Shown: positions 8,775 through 15,915 of the stretch, in pieces
How positions within the stretch are numbered: position 1 is the stretch's first letter
How the letters are laid out: each line of letters begins with the position of its first letter
Origin: Euryarchaeota archaeon UBA251
GTDB taxonomy: Archaea > Thermoplasmatota > Poseidoniia > Poseidoniales > Thalassarchaeaceae
Assembly: GCA_002497905.1 (NCBI GenBank)
Contig: DAFJ01000065.1
Coordinates: 2,851-27,595 of the forward strand
Length of the DNA stretch: 24,745 bases
Reading direction: 5' to 3'
Made by a program: the position numbers and the translations under genes
The notes under the pieces: model-generated
What the model saw: the letters and a program-made list of their open reading frames with translations, nothing else
What the model was told of the DNA's origin: nothing
Databases searched by the model: none

Positions 8775-10277
8775 TCAACGACGTCCGCCGCCACCCCTAC
8801 GTCCGCCTCCGCCACCGGAGCGTCCACCGCCACCGGAGCGTCCACCGCCACCGGAGCGTCCACCGCCGCCTCGCCGGCCTCCACCTGAACTACGTGAAGA
8901 TGAATGAACGGTTCTTGAGTGAGTACGATGACCATGATGGTGATGGTGATGACGGCGCCGATGCCACCACCGCCGGCGATCACCTCCGTAGTGATTGTTG
9001 ATTACAACCACATCGCTACCATGATGATATCCACGATGATGGTGAACGTAGCCACTACGAGTAACATATGCTCCAGGGGGAGTGTTTCTGAAGCGCACAA
9101 TGAGGAACATAGCAACCAATATCAGCACCACAACCGGAAGGCAACAAAGTAACGCTTCAGCTGCAGGTAAACCCGGGTCCGATGACCGAACATCATTGTG
9201 ATTCTCTGGATTTACCCAAACAGATAATGATGAACTTGGACCATTAGTTTGCTTAGCATCATCCATACATGAGTTACCTCCACTGGTTGAAGGTAGCCAC
9301 TCTGAAAACGAAGAACTGTAACTCATACCATCCACAGTATAGTCAAACGATGGCCGGAACGAGCAGGTGTAATATGTCGCAAAGGAACCTGATGAACGAG
9401 TGAGTAATTGCTGCTCTTTCCATTTCGTGCCAGATTCTCCGTGTATGAGTGTAAAGGCTTGGAAACTTGAGGGATCATCTTCTAAAATCTCAATGGTCAT
9501 GTTTGTATCGAGAGGATAGTGATTCTGAATTTCATCAAAACAGGGACTTCCAGAGGTATGCCATGGCGAATCAGCCCAATCAGTGTAATTCGTTCCGTTA
9601 ACATTCCACGTAAGGAGAATCTCGGCATAGCAAGTATACTCGTCCTCATATGTATACCAATAATCGCAAACGTAGTCGCCGTAACTATCGGTATAGCAGT
9701 CCTCGTGTTCATGCTCAATCTCAACATAATCCTCAAACCATCCCGTACCATTGTTTACGCCATCACCGGTAATTGAAGCATCGACAGAATACCAATCGGT
9801 GTCAGTGGAGCCAGTTACTTGTGCCTTGATGGGAAGAAATTCTTCCTCATTCATAGCTCCAACAGCCAAGCCACCGATGAGCAACATGCAAATGGTCCCA
9901 ACAACGATTACAGCAGTTGCTTCGCCACTTGAAAGCCACCAAAGACCAAAAGTACCGATTCCAGGTTTTGAGCCATCGGGATTCGGTGCCTGGGTCGAAC
10001 CGGGTATGGAATTAGAACTTGGGACATTGGACGGTGTTGTTAGAGGGGTTGTCGTTCCGCCTGCACCAGAGGAGGGCATCGTCTGTGAAGTACCCGAAAT
10101 CTTGGCCGCCTCTGCCTCAATTTTAGCAAGTTCCAATGCATGCCTTGCCTTCTCAAGTTCCTCTTCTCGATCCATTTTACCGAATTGAGCCGCCTTGAAT
10201 TCATCCATCAAGTTGCTAGAATCCTCATCATCATCGTGGTTATTGGCCCACCATTGATCCGGAGACTCCTTGCTCAT
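8775..10277 (-). CDS. Two-pass membrane protein with duplicated DUF3592-like ectodomain and His-rich, Gly/Arg-rich tail
   Basis: A 500-residue protein from ATG 10277 (an in-frame TTG at 10286 is a weaker alternative). Residues 22-60 form a charged helix, probably a coiled coil, followed by a Ser/Thr/Pro/Gly linker. TM1 is at about 118-140 and TM2 at about 374-396. The intervening ectodomain holds two similar units: a Cys, a VNG..Y or VDG..Y hairpin, a Trp, a second Cys and a V..NPE or DDPS ending. This resembles DUF3592 domains, which often end with a (D/N)PE-type motif and a membrane helix. The C-terminal tail has HHH, HH and a six-His run (443-448), then about 36 residues of Gly/Arg, including three perfect GGGGRS hexapeptides. 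The ends of the protein are probably cytoplasmic and the centre outside. The tail could bind metal or nucleic acid; no function is known. Confidence 0.85.
   Translation of the reverse strand: MSKESPDQWWANNHDDDEDSSNLMDEFKAAQFGKMDREEELEKARHALELAKIEAEAAKISGTSQTMPSSGAGGTTTPLTTPSNVPSSNSIPGSTQAPNPDGSKPGIGTFGLWWLSSGEATAVIVVGTICMLLIGGLAVGAMNEEEFLPIKAQVTGSTDTDWYSVDASITGDGVNNGTGWFEDYVEIEHEHEDCYTDSYGDYVCDYWYTYEDEYTCYAEILLTWNVNGTNYTDWADSPWHTSGSPCFDEIQNHYPLDTNMTIEILEDDPSSFQAFTLIHGESGTKWKEQQLLTRSSGSFATYYTCSFRPSFDYTVDGMSYSSSFSEWLPSTSGGNSCMDDAKQTNGPSSSLSVWVNPENHNDVRSSDPGLPAAEALLCCLPVVVLILVAMFLIVRFRNTPPGAYVTRSGYVHHHRGYHHGSDVVVINNHYGGDRRRWWHRRRHHHHHHGHRTHSRTVHSSSRSSGGGRRGGGGRSGGGGRSGGGGRSGGGGGRRGGGGRR
8811..8864. 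repeat. Three perfect 18-bp tandem repeats
   Basis: Three identical copies of GCCACCGGAGCGTCCACC (plus-strand reading) lie head to tail, with degenerate partial copies on both sides. On the - strand they encode the GGGGRS hexapeptides in the tail of the two-pass membrane protein. Perfect identity suggests recent slippage or strong homogenisation. The length is a multiple of three, so copy-number change would keep the frame. Confidence 0.9.
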
Positions 10278-10317
10278 GGCTCTCAACTAACGTGGACCGA
10301 TTTGAATTGAATGCCCT

Positions 10318-10333
10318 AAAAAGTCGGGAAAAA
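10318..10333 (-). terminator. Paired T-tract, candidate archaeal transcription terminator
   Basis: On the - strand two runs of five T are separated by CCCGAC, starting 4 bases after the stop codon of the VOC-family gene (10338). Archaeal RNA polymerase can stop at such U-tracts without a hairpin. This would separate the purB group from the two membrane/hydrolase genes downstream. No experimental support is available from the sequence alone. Confidence 0.45.
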
Positions 10334-10337
10334 CGCT

Positions 10338-10784
10338 TCATTCGGCGATTGGACCCCAGCCGGTATCGAAAATCATCGCATCATCCTTGAATGACTTGAA
10401 TTCAAGATGATTGCCGCTAGGGTCACGGATGAACATCGTAGCCTGGGCACCAGGTTGACCCTCGTATCGGAGGTAAGGACCAATCACAAATTCTACTCCT
10501 TTCGCTTGGAGACGGTCCCTCATACGATGCCAATCATCCCATCCGAGGACAACTCCAAAATGCATCGAAGGGACCTGTTTTCCATCAACAGGGTTAGTTG
10601 CTAAACTAGGCATGGATTCCACACAATGGGCAACAATCTGATGACCTTGAAATTCCAATACACAGGATTCCGGTTTCTCCCTGCCTACGGTACAGCCGAG
10701 AATCTCAGTGTAGAATTTACGAGCTGCCGGCAAATCAACTACTGGAAAAGCCAGATGGAAGGGGCGGAGCAAATTATCACCCAT
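10338..10784 (-). CDS. VOC (glyoxalase/bleomycin-resistance fold) family protein
   Basis: A 148-residue protein with the two beta-alpha-beta-beta-beta halves of the vicinal oxygen chelate fold. The first half starts with PFHLAFPVVDLPAARKFY, the second with MHFGVVL and ends with IRDPSGNHLEFKSF. Candidate metal ligands are His10, the His of MHFGVV and the Glu of LEFK, in the positions usual for metal-dependent VOC enzymes. The NPVDGKQVPSMHFG stretch resembles uncharacterised glyoxalase-like dioxygenase members rather than canonical GloA. The ATG overlaps the end of purB by 8 bases, so translation is probably coupled. The reaction is unknown; a lyase, dioxygenase or isomerase on a small acid are all possible. 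Confidence 0.9.
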   Translation of the reverse strand: MGDNLLRPFHLAFPVVDLPAARKFYTEILGCTVGREKPESCVLEFQGHQIVAHCVESMPSLATNPVDGKQVPSMHFGVVLGWDDWHRMRDRLQAKGVEFVIGPYLRYEGQPGAQATMFIRDPSGNHLEFKSFKDDAMIFDTGWGPIAE

Positions 10785-12129
10785 CGATGAAGTTGCGTGC
10801 GAGGGCTACTGCTTCATCGACAATCTCTCCAGATACACCGATATGCGAAGACGGTTCAAACATTGCATCCATTTCCTCCGCACTAAAAACAGAAGTTAGA
10901 GCATCAGTACGCCTACAAACATCATGCAGATGTTCTCCAGTGTCAACTGCTGTAAACGAAGCGGTGCGGAGGATTTCATGAGCGTCATCACGTGCGACCC
11001 CCTTGCCCACAAGTTCAATCATTATCTTCTCAGCCATAACTAAGCCGCGTTGTGCATCGATATTCGCAAGCATTCGCTGCGCATCGACCCACAGGTTCGT
11101 CAGGACTTGTGTCGTCTTGATTATCACGTCATGGCACAAAGCACTGGAGTGAGATAGCGTAAAGCGTTCAGAAGAAGAATTGGCTAAATCGCGCTCATGC
11201 CAAAGCAAAGCATTCTCGTATGTAGGGATGATGAATGAGCGAACGATTCGAGCTAAACCGCTTGCGTTCTCTGACTTGATAGGATTCTTCTTGTGCGCCA
11301 TGGTTGAGGACCCAACCTGCTTCTTCACGTCGAAACCTTCGCCGGCTTCAGAAATTTCAGAGCGCTGGAGGTTACGAATCTCCTGAAGGATCTTCTCGCA
11401 GGTCGTGGCGACATTCGCAAGCCAGGATACATACTCAACATAACGGTCTCGACCTACAACCTGCGTTGTAGCAAGAGGGACGCCAAGGCCAAGATGTTCA
11501 AGGATGAGGCGTTGCAACTCACGTGCATCATCACCTTGAGCAGCACCGGTGCCTACTGCACCGAGAAACTTGCCCACAGCGATGCGAGGTGCAGCCTCAT
11601 CAATACGAATTAGATGTCGACGCATTTCGTCCAACCAAACGGCGACCTTCAATCCGAAAGTAATCGGGACCGCAGCTTGACCATGAGTCCTCCCCAACAT
11701 GACTGTATCTCGTTCACGTTCGGCAAGATCTGCAGTCACTCGGATTAATTCACATAGTGCAGAACGTAACATAATCATCGAGTCTCTCAATTGAAGAGCA
11801 ACCGCGGTATCGACAATGTCGTTCGAAGTTGCCCCTAGATGTATACACCAACCAGCATCGCCAGCCGCTTCTGCCATGGCCTTAGTTAGAGCCATAATAT
11901 CGTGGCGAGTTTCGGCCTCAATCTCCGCAACGCGTTCAATCCGAACATGCTCCGGATTTGAAATCGCTTCAACTGCAGCATAATCATCAGCACTTACACG
12001 ACCAAGTTCACGATGCGCCCACACAAGAGCACGTTCAACCTCAACCTGCCTTTCATGCCGACCAATGTCAGACCAGATACGCTTGAACGACTGGTCGCCG
12101 TAGCGGTAGTCAAGAGGACAAAAGTGCAT
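10777..12129 (-). CDS. purB: Adenylosuccinate lyase
   Basis: A 450-residue enzyme of the fumarase/aspartase superfamily, of normal PurB length. It removes fumarate from SAICAR and from adenylosuccinate in purine and AMP synthesis in the cytosol. Signature elements visible are EAETRHD with His76, GATSNDI (99-105), GRTHGQ (146-151, general-acid His149) and the flexible catalytic loop GSSTMAHKKNP (273-283) with its Ser pair. In many bacterial enzymes the loop reads GSSAMPHKRNP, so Thr and Ala replace Ala and Pro here. The start ATG is supported by GGAGGT 5 bases upstream. It sits 41 bases after the epimerase-like gene and overlaps the VOC gene, consistent with one transcript, but those neighbours have no known purine role. 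Confidence 0.96.
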   Translation of the reverse strand: MHFCPLDYRYGDQSFKRIWSDIGRHERQVEVERALVWAHRELGRVSADDYAAVEAISNPEHVRIERVAEIEAETRHDIMALTKAMAEAAGDAGWCIHLGATSNDIVDTAVALQLRDSMIMLRSALCELIRVTADLAERERDTVMLGRTHGQAAVPITFGLKVAVWLDEMRRHLIRIDEAAPRIAVGKFLGAVGTGAAQGDDARELQRLILEHLGLGVPLATTQVVGRDRYVEYVSWLANVATTCEKILQEIRNLQRSEISEAGEGFDVKKQVGSSTMAHKKNPIKSENASGLARIVRSFIIPTYENALLWHERDLANSSSERFTLSHSSALCHDVIIKTTQVLTNLWVDAQRMLANIDAQRGLVMAEKIMIELVGKGVARDDAHEILRTASFTAVDTGEHLHDVCRRTDALTSVFSAEEMDAMFEPSSHIGVSGEIVDEAVALARNFIDG

Positions 12130-12134
12130 GGTTT

Positions 12135-12140
12135 ACCTCC
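12135..12140 (-). promoter_or_regulatory. Shine-Dalgarno site of purB
   Basis: On the - strand GGAGGT lies 5 bases before the purB ATG. It is one of the strongest ribosome sites in the window and fixes that start. Confidence 0.7.
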
Positions 12141-12170
12141 ATCGTTCTTCAGGCATCAAGATTGCGTCGC

Positions 12171-13013
12171 TCATCCGACATTCTGCATTGCTTCCTCAAT
12201 CATCTGCTCAAGAGTGATTTGAGGTCGGAAACCAATCCGTTCCTCAATGGAAAGCACATCCACAACCCCCCACACCTCAGAAGAGTCGTCATTACCATAC
12301 TGAGGGGCAGCCCCGGTCATCGATTCATACTGTTGCGCAACATCCCTCAATGGAACTGCACGACCTGTGCCTGCTGCAATGGCGTCACGAGTAGGTGGAG
12401 GATTGTGCACCACGCCCATGATAACCTCAACAAGGTCCCGGACATGGATGAAATCCTTGGCTTGCGAGCCATCACCTGGAACTGATACCCAACCGAAGAT
12501 GGCATCTCTCGCAAATGCATGGAGAAGTCCATGCCCCTCTCCGGTTTCTTGGACTACCCCTTGTACGTTTGAAGCACGGACAATCGAAACCGGACGTTCC
12601 GCTTCAGCGTGTTCAAATGCGGATTCCTCGACCCAGAGTTGGCCTTCTGCTGCGACATCGCGTGGAGCAAGACGAGTCTCCCCCGAGTAGAATGGATCAT
12701 CAGGTGTGGCTTGAGGATGAACACGGAGAGTACCAACTAGAATCAGATGTAGCCCTTGATGCCGATTAACTGCTCCAAGAATCGGCTTTGCCGCATCTCT
12801 CATCGCGAGGAGACTTGCACGATCATCCCTGCCTGCTTCAGGTGATGCGGCATTGAAGTGGACTAGTGTAGTACAAGGCATTAGTAAGGCATCGAGAAGG
12901 ACGCCACCCCCATCTTCGAGAGCCTCTGGAGGTATCTCCACAGCGGCTTCACCGAGGGCCTCGCGGAGATAGGGAGCCACGAAGTCATCCGGAGCACTGA
13001 TGGCAACACGCAT
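12171..13013 (-). CDS. Degenerate NAD-dependent epimerase/dehydratase (extended SDR) family protein
   Basis: A 280-residue protein with the general layout of extended short-chain dehydrogenases of the nucleotide-sugar epimerase type. An N-terminal strand MRVAIS is followed by SLLAMRDAAKPILGAV, LHLILVGTLRVHP, VSIVRASNVQG, DFIHVRDLVEVIMGVV and a C-terminal EERIGFRPQITLEQ, all in the expected order. Two hallmarks are missing: the Gly-rich GxxGxxG nucleotide loop is replaced by SAPDDFVAPY, and the catalytic YxxxK region reads DVAAEGQLWVEE with neither Tyr nor Lys. It may therefore be a binding or structural relative rather than an active epimerase. It is the first gene of the - strand group ahead of purB and is divergent from the glycan export operon. 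Confidence 0.82.
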   Translation of the reverse strand: MRVAISAPDDFVAPYLREALGEAAVEIPPEALEDGGGVLLDALLMPCTTLVHFNAASPEAGRDDRASLLAMRDAAKPILGAVNRHQGLHLILVGTLRVHPQATPDDPFYSGETRLAPRDVAAEGQLWVEESAFEHAEAERPVSIVRASNVQGVVQETGEGHGLLHAFARDAIFGWVSVPGDGSQAKDFIHVRDLVEVIMGVVHNPPPTRDAIAAGTGRAVPLRDVAQQYESMTGAAPQYGNDDSSEVWGVVDVLSIEERIGFRPQITLEQMIEEAMQNVG

Positions 13014-13071
13014 GACCTTCGACTAGTAGCACAATCTTTGAGAATATCATGATGCCGGTCGAAATGAGTTG

Positions 13072-13079
13072 TAATAAAT
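13072..13079 (+). promoter_or_regulatory. Candidate TATA element in the divergent region 13014-13140
   Basis: TAATAAAT is the best AT-rich box in the 127-base gap between the epimerase-like gene (- strand) and the ABC permease gene (+ strand). A start about 25 bases downstream would leave a leader of roughly 35-40 bases before ATG 13141. A weaker box, GATATTCT on the - strand (13041-13048), is about 30 bases from the epimerase-like ATG and could drive a leaderless transcript. Both are pattern-based guesses. Confidence 0.3.
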
Positions 13080-13140
13080 CCAACAATCGCACAACGTGAA
13101 AGCGAACGGTTCATGACCTCATCGCGTGGCATTCAGATAC

Positions 13141-13980
13141 ATGGCCGGTGAACCGAAGGTGGTGACTACCACCGGTGAAAGACCCGGAATCCTCACATCA
13201 CCACTCACCATGTTCCAACGCGTCTACAACCATCGGCGCCTCGTTAGGCACTTCGTCCGACGTGATTTGAAGATCACATACCATGGAACTATGATTGGAT
13301 GGGGGTGGACTATGGTAGAGCCTCTCGCACTTACCGCCGTATACTGGATTGTTTTCTCACTCCTCAGGGGTCAAGACGACTCCCTCTTTGTACTCGAAAT
13401 ATTGCTCGGAGTCCTCACCTACGGGATGTTCAGTCGCACATTTACGGGCACAACGACCGCCATTGTGGGAAATAGTGGACTCATCAAACAGGTAGCTATC
13501 TCAAGAGAAGTATTTCTCTGGGCGATCGGTGGATTCCAGACCCTACGATTCCTCCTCTCAAGCCTCATCATCCCCCCTGTTCTCCTCATAATGGGTGTTG
13601 AAATGACTTGGACTATCCTCCTTGTGCCCCTCGTACCACTAGGTGTCCAATCTCTCGCAATGGGTCTCGGAATGGTCACCTCCATCTTGCACACTCATGT
13701 CCGGGACACTAGTCACGTCGTGAGTATCCTAGTAACAGCTGGATTCTTTCTTTCGGGAGTATTCTTTGGCATGCGTCATATCCCTGAAGAGCATCATGAC
13801 ATGTTTGCACTCAATCCGGTTGCCACTTACATCGAACTGATGCGGGCACTTGTCACTGGAAACTGGGAAGTCCTCGAACCTATTTACGTCATCCAAGCTG
13901 TCGGAATTTCGGTAGCGATTCTGATTCTTGGTAGCATTGTGTTTGTGAGGAACGAAGCGAAGGCTGTGAAGCATCTTTGA
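13141..13980 (+). CDS. ABC-2 type permease for surface polysaccharide export (Wzm/TagG-like)
   Basis: About 279 residues from ATG 13141; an in-frame GTG at 13126 would add five residues, and neither has a clear Shine-Dalgarno site. The amphipathic N-terminal segment ends in LVRHFVRRDLKITYHGTMIGWGW, the hallmark cytoplasmic part of KpsM/Wzm/TagG permeases. Six hydrophobic spans follow, beginning with VEPLALTAVYWIVFSLLRG and ending with VGISVAILILGSIVFVRN. The segment FFLSGVFFGMRHIPEE....LNPVATYIELMR is also typical of this family. It forms the membrane channel that moves a lipid-linked or finished glycan across the membrane. Its ATPase follows 11 bases later. It heads the + strand glycan operon. 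Confidence 0.93.
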   Translation: MAGEPKVVTTTGERPGILTSPLTMFQRVYNHRRLVRHFVRRDLKITYHGTMIGWGWTMVEPLALTAVYWIVFSLLRGQDDSLFVLEILLGVLTYGMFSRTFTGTTTAIVGNSGLIKQVAISREVFLWAIGGFQTLRFLLSSLIIPPVLLIMGVEMTWTILLVPLVPLGVQSLAMGLGMVTSILHTHVRDTSHVVSILVTAGFFLSGVFFGMRHIPEEHHDMFALNPVATYIELMRALVTGNWEVLEPIYVIQAVGISVAILILGSIVFVRNEAKAVKHL

Positions 13981-13986
13981 GGTGAG
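13980..13986 (+). promoter_or_regulatory. Shine-Dalgarno site deciding a TTG start
   Basis: AGGTGAG ends 5 bases before TTG 13992 and overlaps the stop codon of the permease gene. No ATG or GTG is suitably placed near it, so it supports TTG initiation of the ATPase gene and translational coupling with the permease. Confidence 0.65.
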
Positions 13987-13991
13987 AAGAT

Positions 13992-14738
13992 TTGGACGAA
14001 AACGCAATCGAACTCTCTTCAGTCACCCTTGACTTCCCTGTCAAGGGAGGGGCGAAATATCTGAAGGAACAAATTACCGGGCGATTTCGTAAGGAGAAAG
14101 GTCGAACCACATTCCGAGCGCTTGAGTCAGTCAACCTAAAGATACCACGTGGAGAAATTCTTGGAATCGTCGGCCCCAATGGTGCGGGCAAGTCCACTAT
14201 CCTACGCACTATGGCGGGCATCTACCGACCGGATCATGGAACGGTTCGAACACGAGGGAGATGCGTTCTTCTCGCAGGGATTGGAACTGGTTTCCAATCG
14301 AATCTCAATGGGCGAGAAAACATTCGTCTGAATGGCAGCATAATGGGACTCTCAGATACAGAAATTACTGCGAAGATGGATGACATCATCGGATTCAGTG
14401 AAATTGAAAGTCATATCGAACAGCCTATCCGCACTTATTCGATGGGTATGAAAGCACGATTGGGGTTCGCCATCGCCGCCCACCTCGAACCTGAGATTCT
14501 CCTAATTGACGAGGTGATGGCAGTAGGTGATGCCGCATTTCAGAAGAAGTGTAAGGAGCGAATCCGTGAGATGGTTAGTGGAGATACAACGGTTGCCATA
14601 GTTAGCCATAACATGAATACAGTCAAAACATTCTGTGACCGAGCAATCTGCATCCATGAAGGACTAATCCACACCTCAGGGACTGGAGTAGAGGCTGCAA
14701 TAGACGCTTACCTGCGTATCCTCAGCGAGGAGGAGTAA
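13992..14738 (+). CDS. ABC transporter ATP-binding protein for polysaccharide export (Wzt/TagH-like, short form)
   Basis: A 248-residue ATPase starting at TTG 13992. It has Walker A GPNGAGKST (61-69), Q-loop GFQSNLNGREN (Gln102), the Wzt/KpsT/TagH-type signature YSMGMKAR (149-156), Walker B ILLIDEVMAVGD (169-180) and the H-loop SHN (His206). The N-terminal extension before Walker A, with VKGGAKYLKEQITGRF, is typical of polysaccharide and teichoic-acid exporters. The protein ends soon after the ATPase fold, so it lacks the C-terminal carbohydrate-binding domain with which O-antigen Wzt proteins recognise a capped glycan. It powers export together with the permease just upstream. Confidence 0.95.
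   Translation: MDENAIELSSVTLDFPVKGGAKYLKEQITGRFRKEKGRTTFRALESVNLKIPRGEILGIVGPNGAGKSTILRTMAGIYRPDHGTVRTRGRCVLLAGIGTGFQSNLNGRENIRLNGSIMGLSDTEITAKMDDIIGFSEIESHIEQPIRTYSMGMKARLGFAIAAHLEPEILLIDEVMAVGDAAFQKKCKERIREMVSGDTTVAIVSHNMNTVKTFCDRAICIHEGLIHTSGTGVEAAIDAYLRILSEEE
14727..14735 (+). promoter_or_regulatory. Shine-Dalgarno site pointing to a CTG start
   Basis: GAGGAGGAG lies 5 bases before CTG 14741 but 20 bases before ATG 14756. It also encodes the last three Glu codons of the ATPase, so the purine run could partly be coincidence. Confidence 0.5.
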
Positions 14739-14740
14739 AT

Positions 14741-15892
14741 CTGGCCCATATCGCAATGGTCGTTTCAAATCCATGCGACCCCGACCCTCGTGTCGAGAAA
14801 GAGGCCATCGCACTAGTTAGTGCGGGCCATAGAGTCACAATTCATGCCTTTGACCGAGAGGAAACTCGCCCCAAAGAGGAATTACTGAACGGAGTACGGA
14901 TTCTAAGATATCGAGTAGGCGTTACTCCCCGTGGAGCCCCCAATATAGCCACAGGTATGAGAGTACTCAGGGGACTCCAACGTTTCAGAAGGAGTGTAGC
15001 GAATACTCTCAAAATTGAGAATGTCGACATAGTTCACTGCCATGATGCCGATACCCTATGGGTCGGCCTCCGTACTAAGAAGGAAATCGGTGCGACTGTT
15101 GTATTCGACATGCATGATCTTGCTCACACTTGGGCAAGAATGACGAATCCAACATCTATCATCCGAAGAATTGCCGCATCAGGGATTGAACGACGACTGG
15201 TCCGGCGACTGAAATATTGTGACCTTGTTGTCACCAGCTCAGGATCAGTCTCAAAAACATCAAAACCGGGATTCAGAGAGTGGATTCGAAAGAGAAGTAA
15301 TGTCGATGTTGTGGTTGTAGAAAATCGGCCGCTGTCCGTCAAAGAACATGCTCACCTACCTGAAAGGTTCACCATCGGCTACATTGGAAGTATCCGTGAA
15401 CCAGGAATGTTCAAGACTCTGATTGATGCAATATCTCTTTGGCCAGAAAATGAACGCCCTCGAGTTCTTATCGCAGGCCATGGAACTGCTGAAAAAGAAG
15501 TTGACAAGATGTTAATGGATTCAAAAATTGATTATGACCGGTCAGGAGCATTTAGTCGAAATGAAATACACGAATTAATCAGTAAAATCAGCGTTATGTA
15601 CGCAGTATATCCAGTACTCCGCGGCAATATCCTTGAGGGCGCATTACCCACCAAAATGTTTGATGCTGCGGCGTATGGCCGACCATCCGTTGTAAACTCA
15701 GGATGTCTAATGGGAGATATTGCCCAAGCAGAAGAACTAGGACAGACCGTGCAAGTGGGAGAACCTCTAGCACTCAAGAACGCATTAGATAATATCAAGA
15801 AAAACTCAACCACCGTCATTTTGAATCGTGATTGGAGCGGGGAGGCAGAGAGGTTAATCTCTGCATACGAGCGGTTCGGGAACGGTTCTTGA
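14741..15892 (+). CDS. GT-B glycosyltransferase (GT4-like)
   Basis: About 383 residues if translation begins at CTG 14741; the conservative ATG at 14756 gives 378. I prefer CTG because it restores the first beta strand (AHIAMVVSN) that GT4 proteins need, and because a ribosome site is correctly spaced. Counting from ATG 14756, the N-terminal motif VVSNPCDPDPRVEKEA (2-17) is typical of this group, as are DIVHCHDADTL (91-101), FDMHD (117-121), IGYIGSI (207-213) and the donor-site region LEGALPTKMFDAAAYGRPSV (293-312), with Glu294 and an Asp in place of the second usual Glu. It is cytoplasmic and probably transfers a sugar from a nucleotide donor to a lipid-linked glycan. It sits between the export ATPase and the sugar dehydrogenase in one operon. 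Donor and acceptor cannot be told. Confidence 0.9.
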   Translation: MAHIAMVVSNPCDPDPRVEKEAIALVSAGHRVTIHAFDREETRPKEELLNGVRILRYRVGVTPRGAPNIATGMRVLRGLQRFRRSVANTLKIENVDIVHCHDADTLWVGLRTKKEIGATVVFDMHDLAHTWARMTNPTSIIRRIAASGIERRLVRRLKYCDLVVTSSGSVSKTSKPGFREWIRKRSNVDVVVVENRPLSVKEHAHLPERFTIGYIGSIREPGMFKTLIDAISLWPENERPRVLIAGHGTAEKEVDKMLMDSKIDYDRSGAFSRNEIHELISKISVMYAVYPVLRGNILEGALPTKMFDAAAYGRPSVVNSGCLMGDIAQAEELGQTVQVGEPLALKNALDNIKKNSTTVILNRDWSGEAERLISAYERFGNGS

Positions 15893-15915
15893 ACCGAGTA
15901 GGAGGAGAAGTAATT

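Noticed and set aside
8811..8864. 18-bp repeats considered as origin iterons
   Set aside because: They are in frame, GC-rich, encode GGGGRS and lie inside a gene with no adjacent replication gene or AT-rich region.
9751..10188. A 145-codon + strand frame opposite the two-pass membrane protein
   Set aside because: It is antisense to a gene with clear membrane helices and domain repeats; its composition reflects the Ser/Thr/Pro linker read backwards.
15832..15915. Earlier in-frame start for the sugar dehydrogenase
   Set aside because: It overlaps the preceding glycosyltransferase gene and adds 28 residues without family similarity; ATG 15916 has a strong ribosome site.
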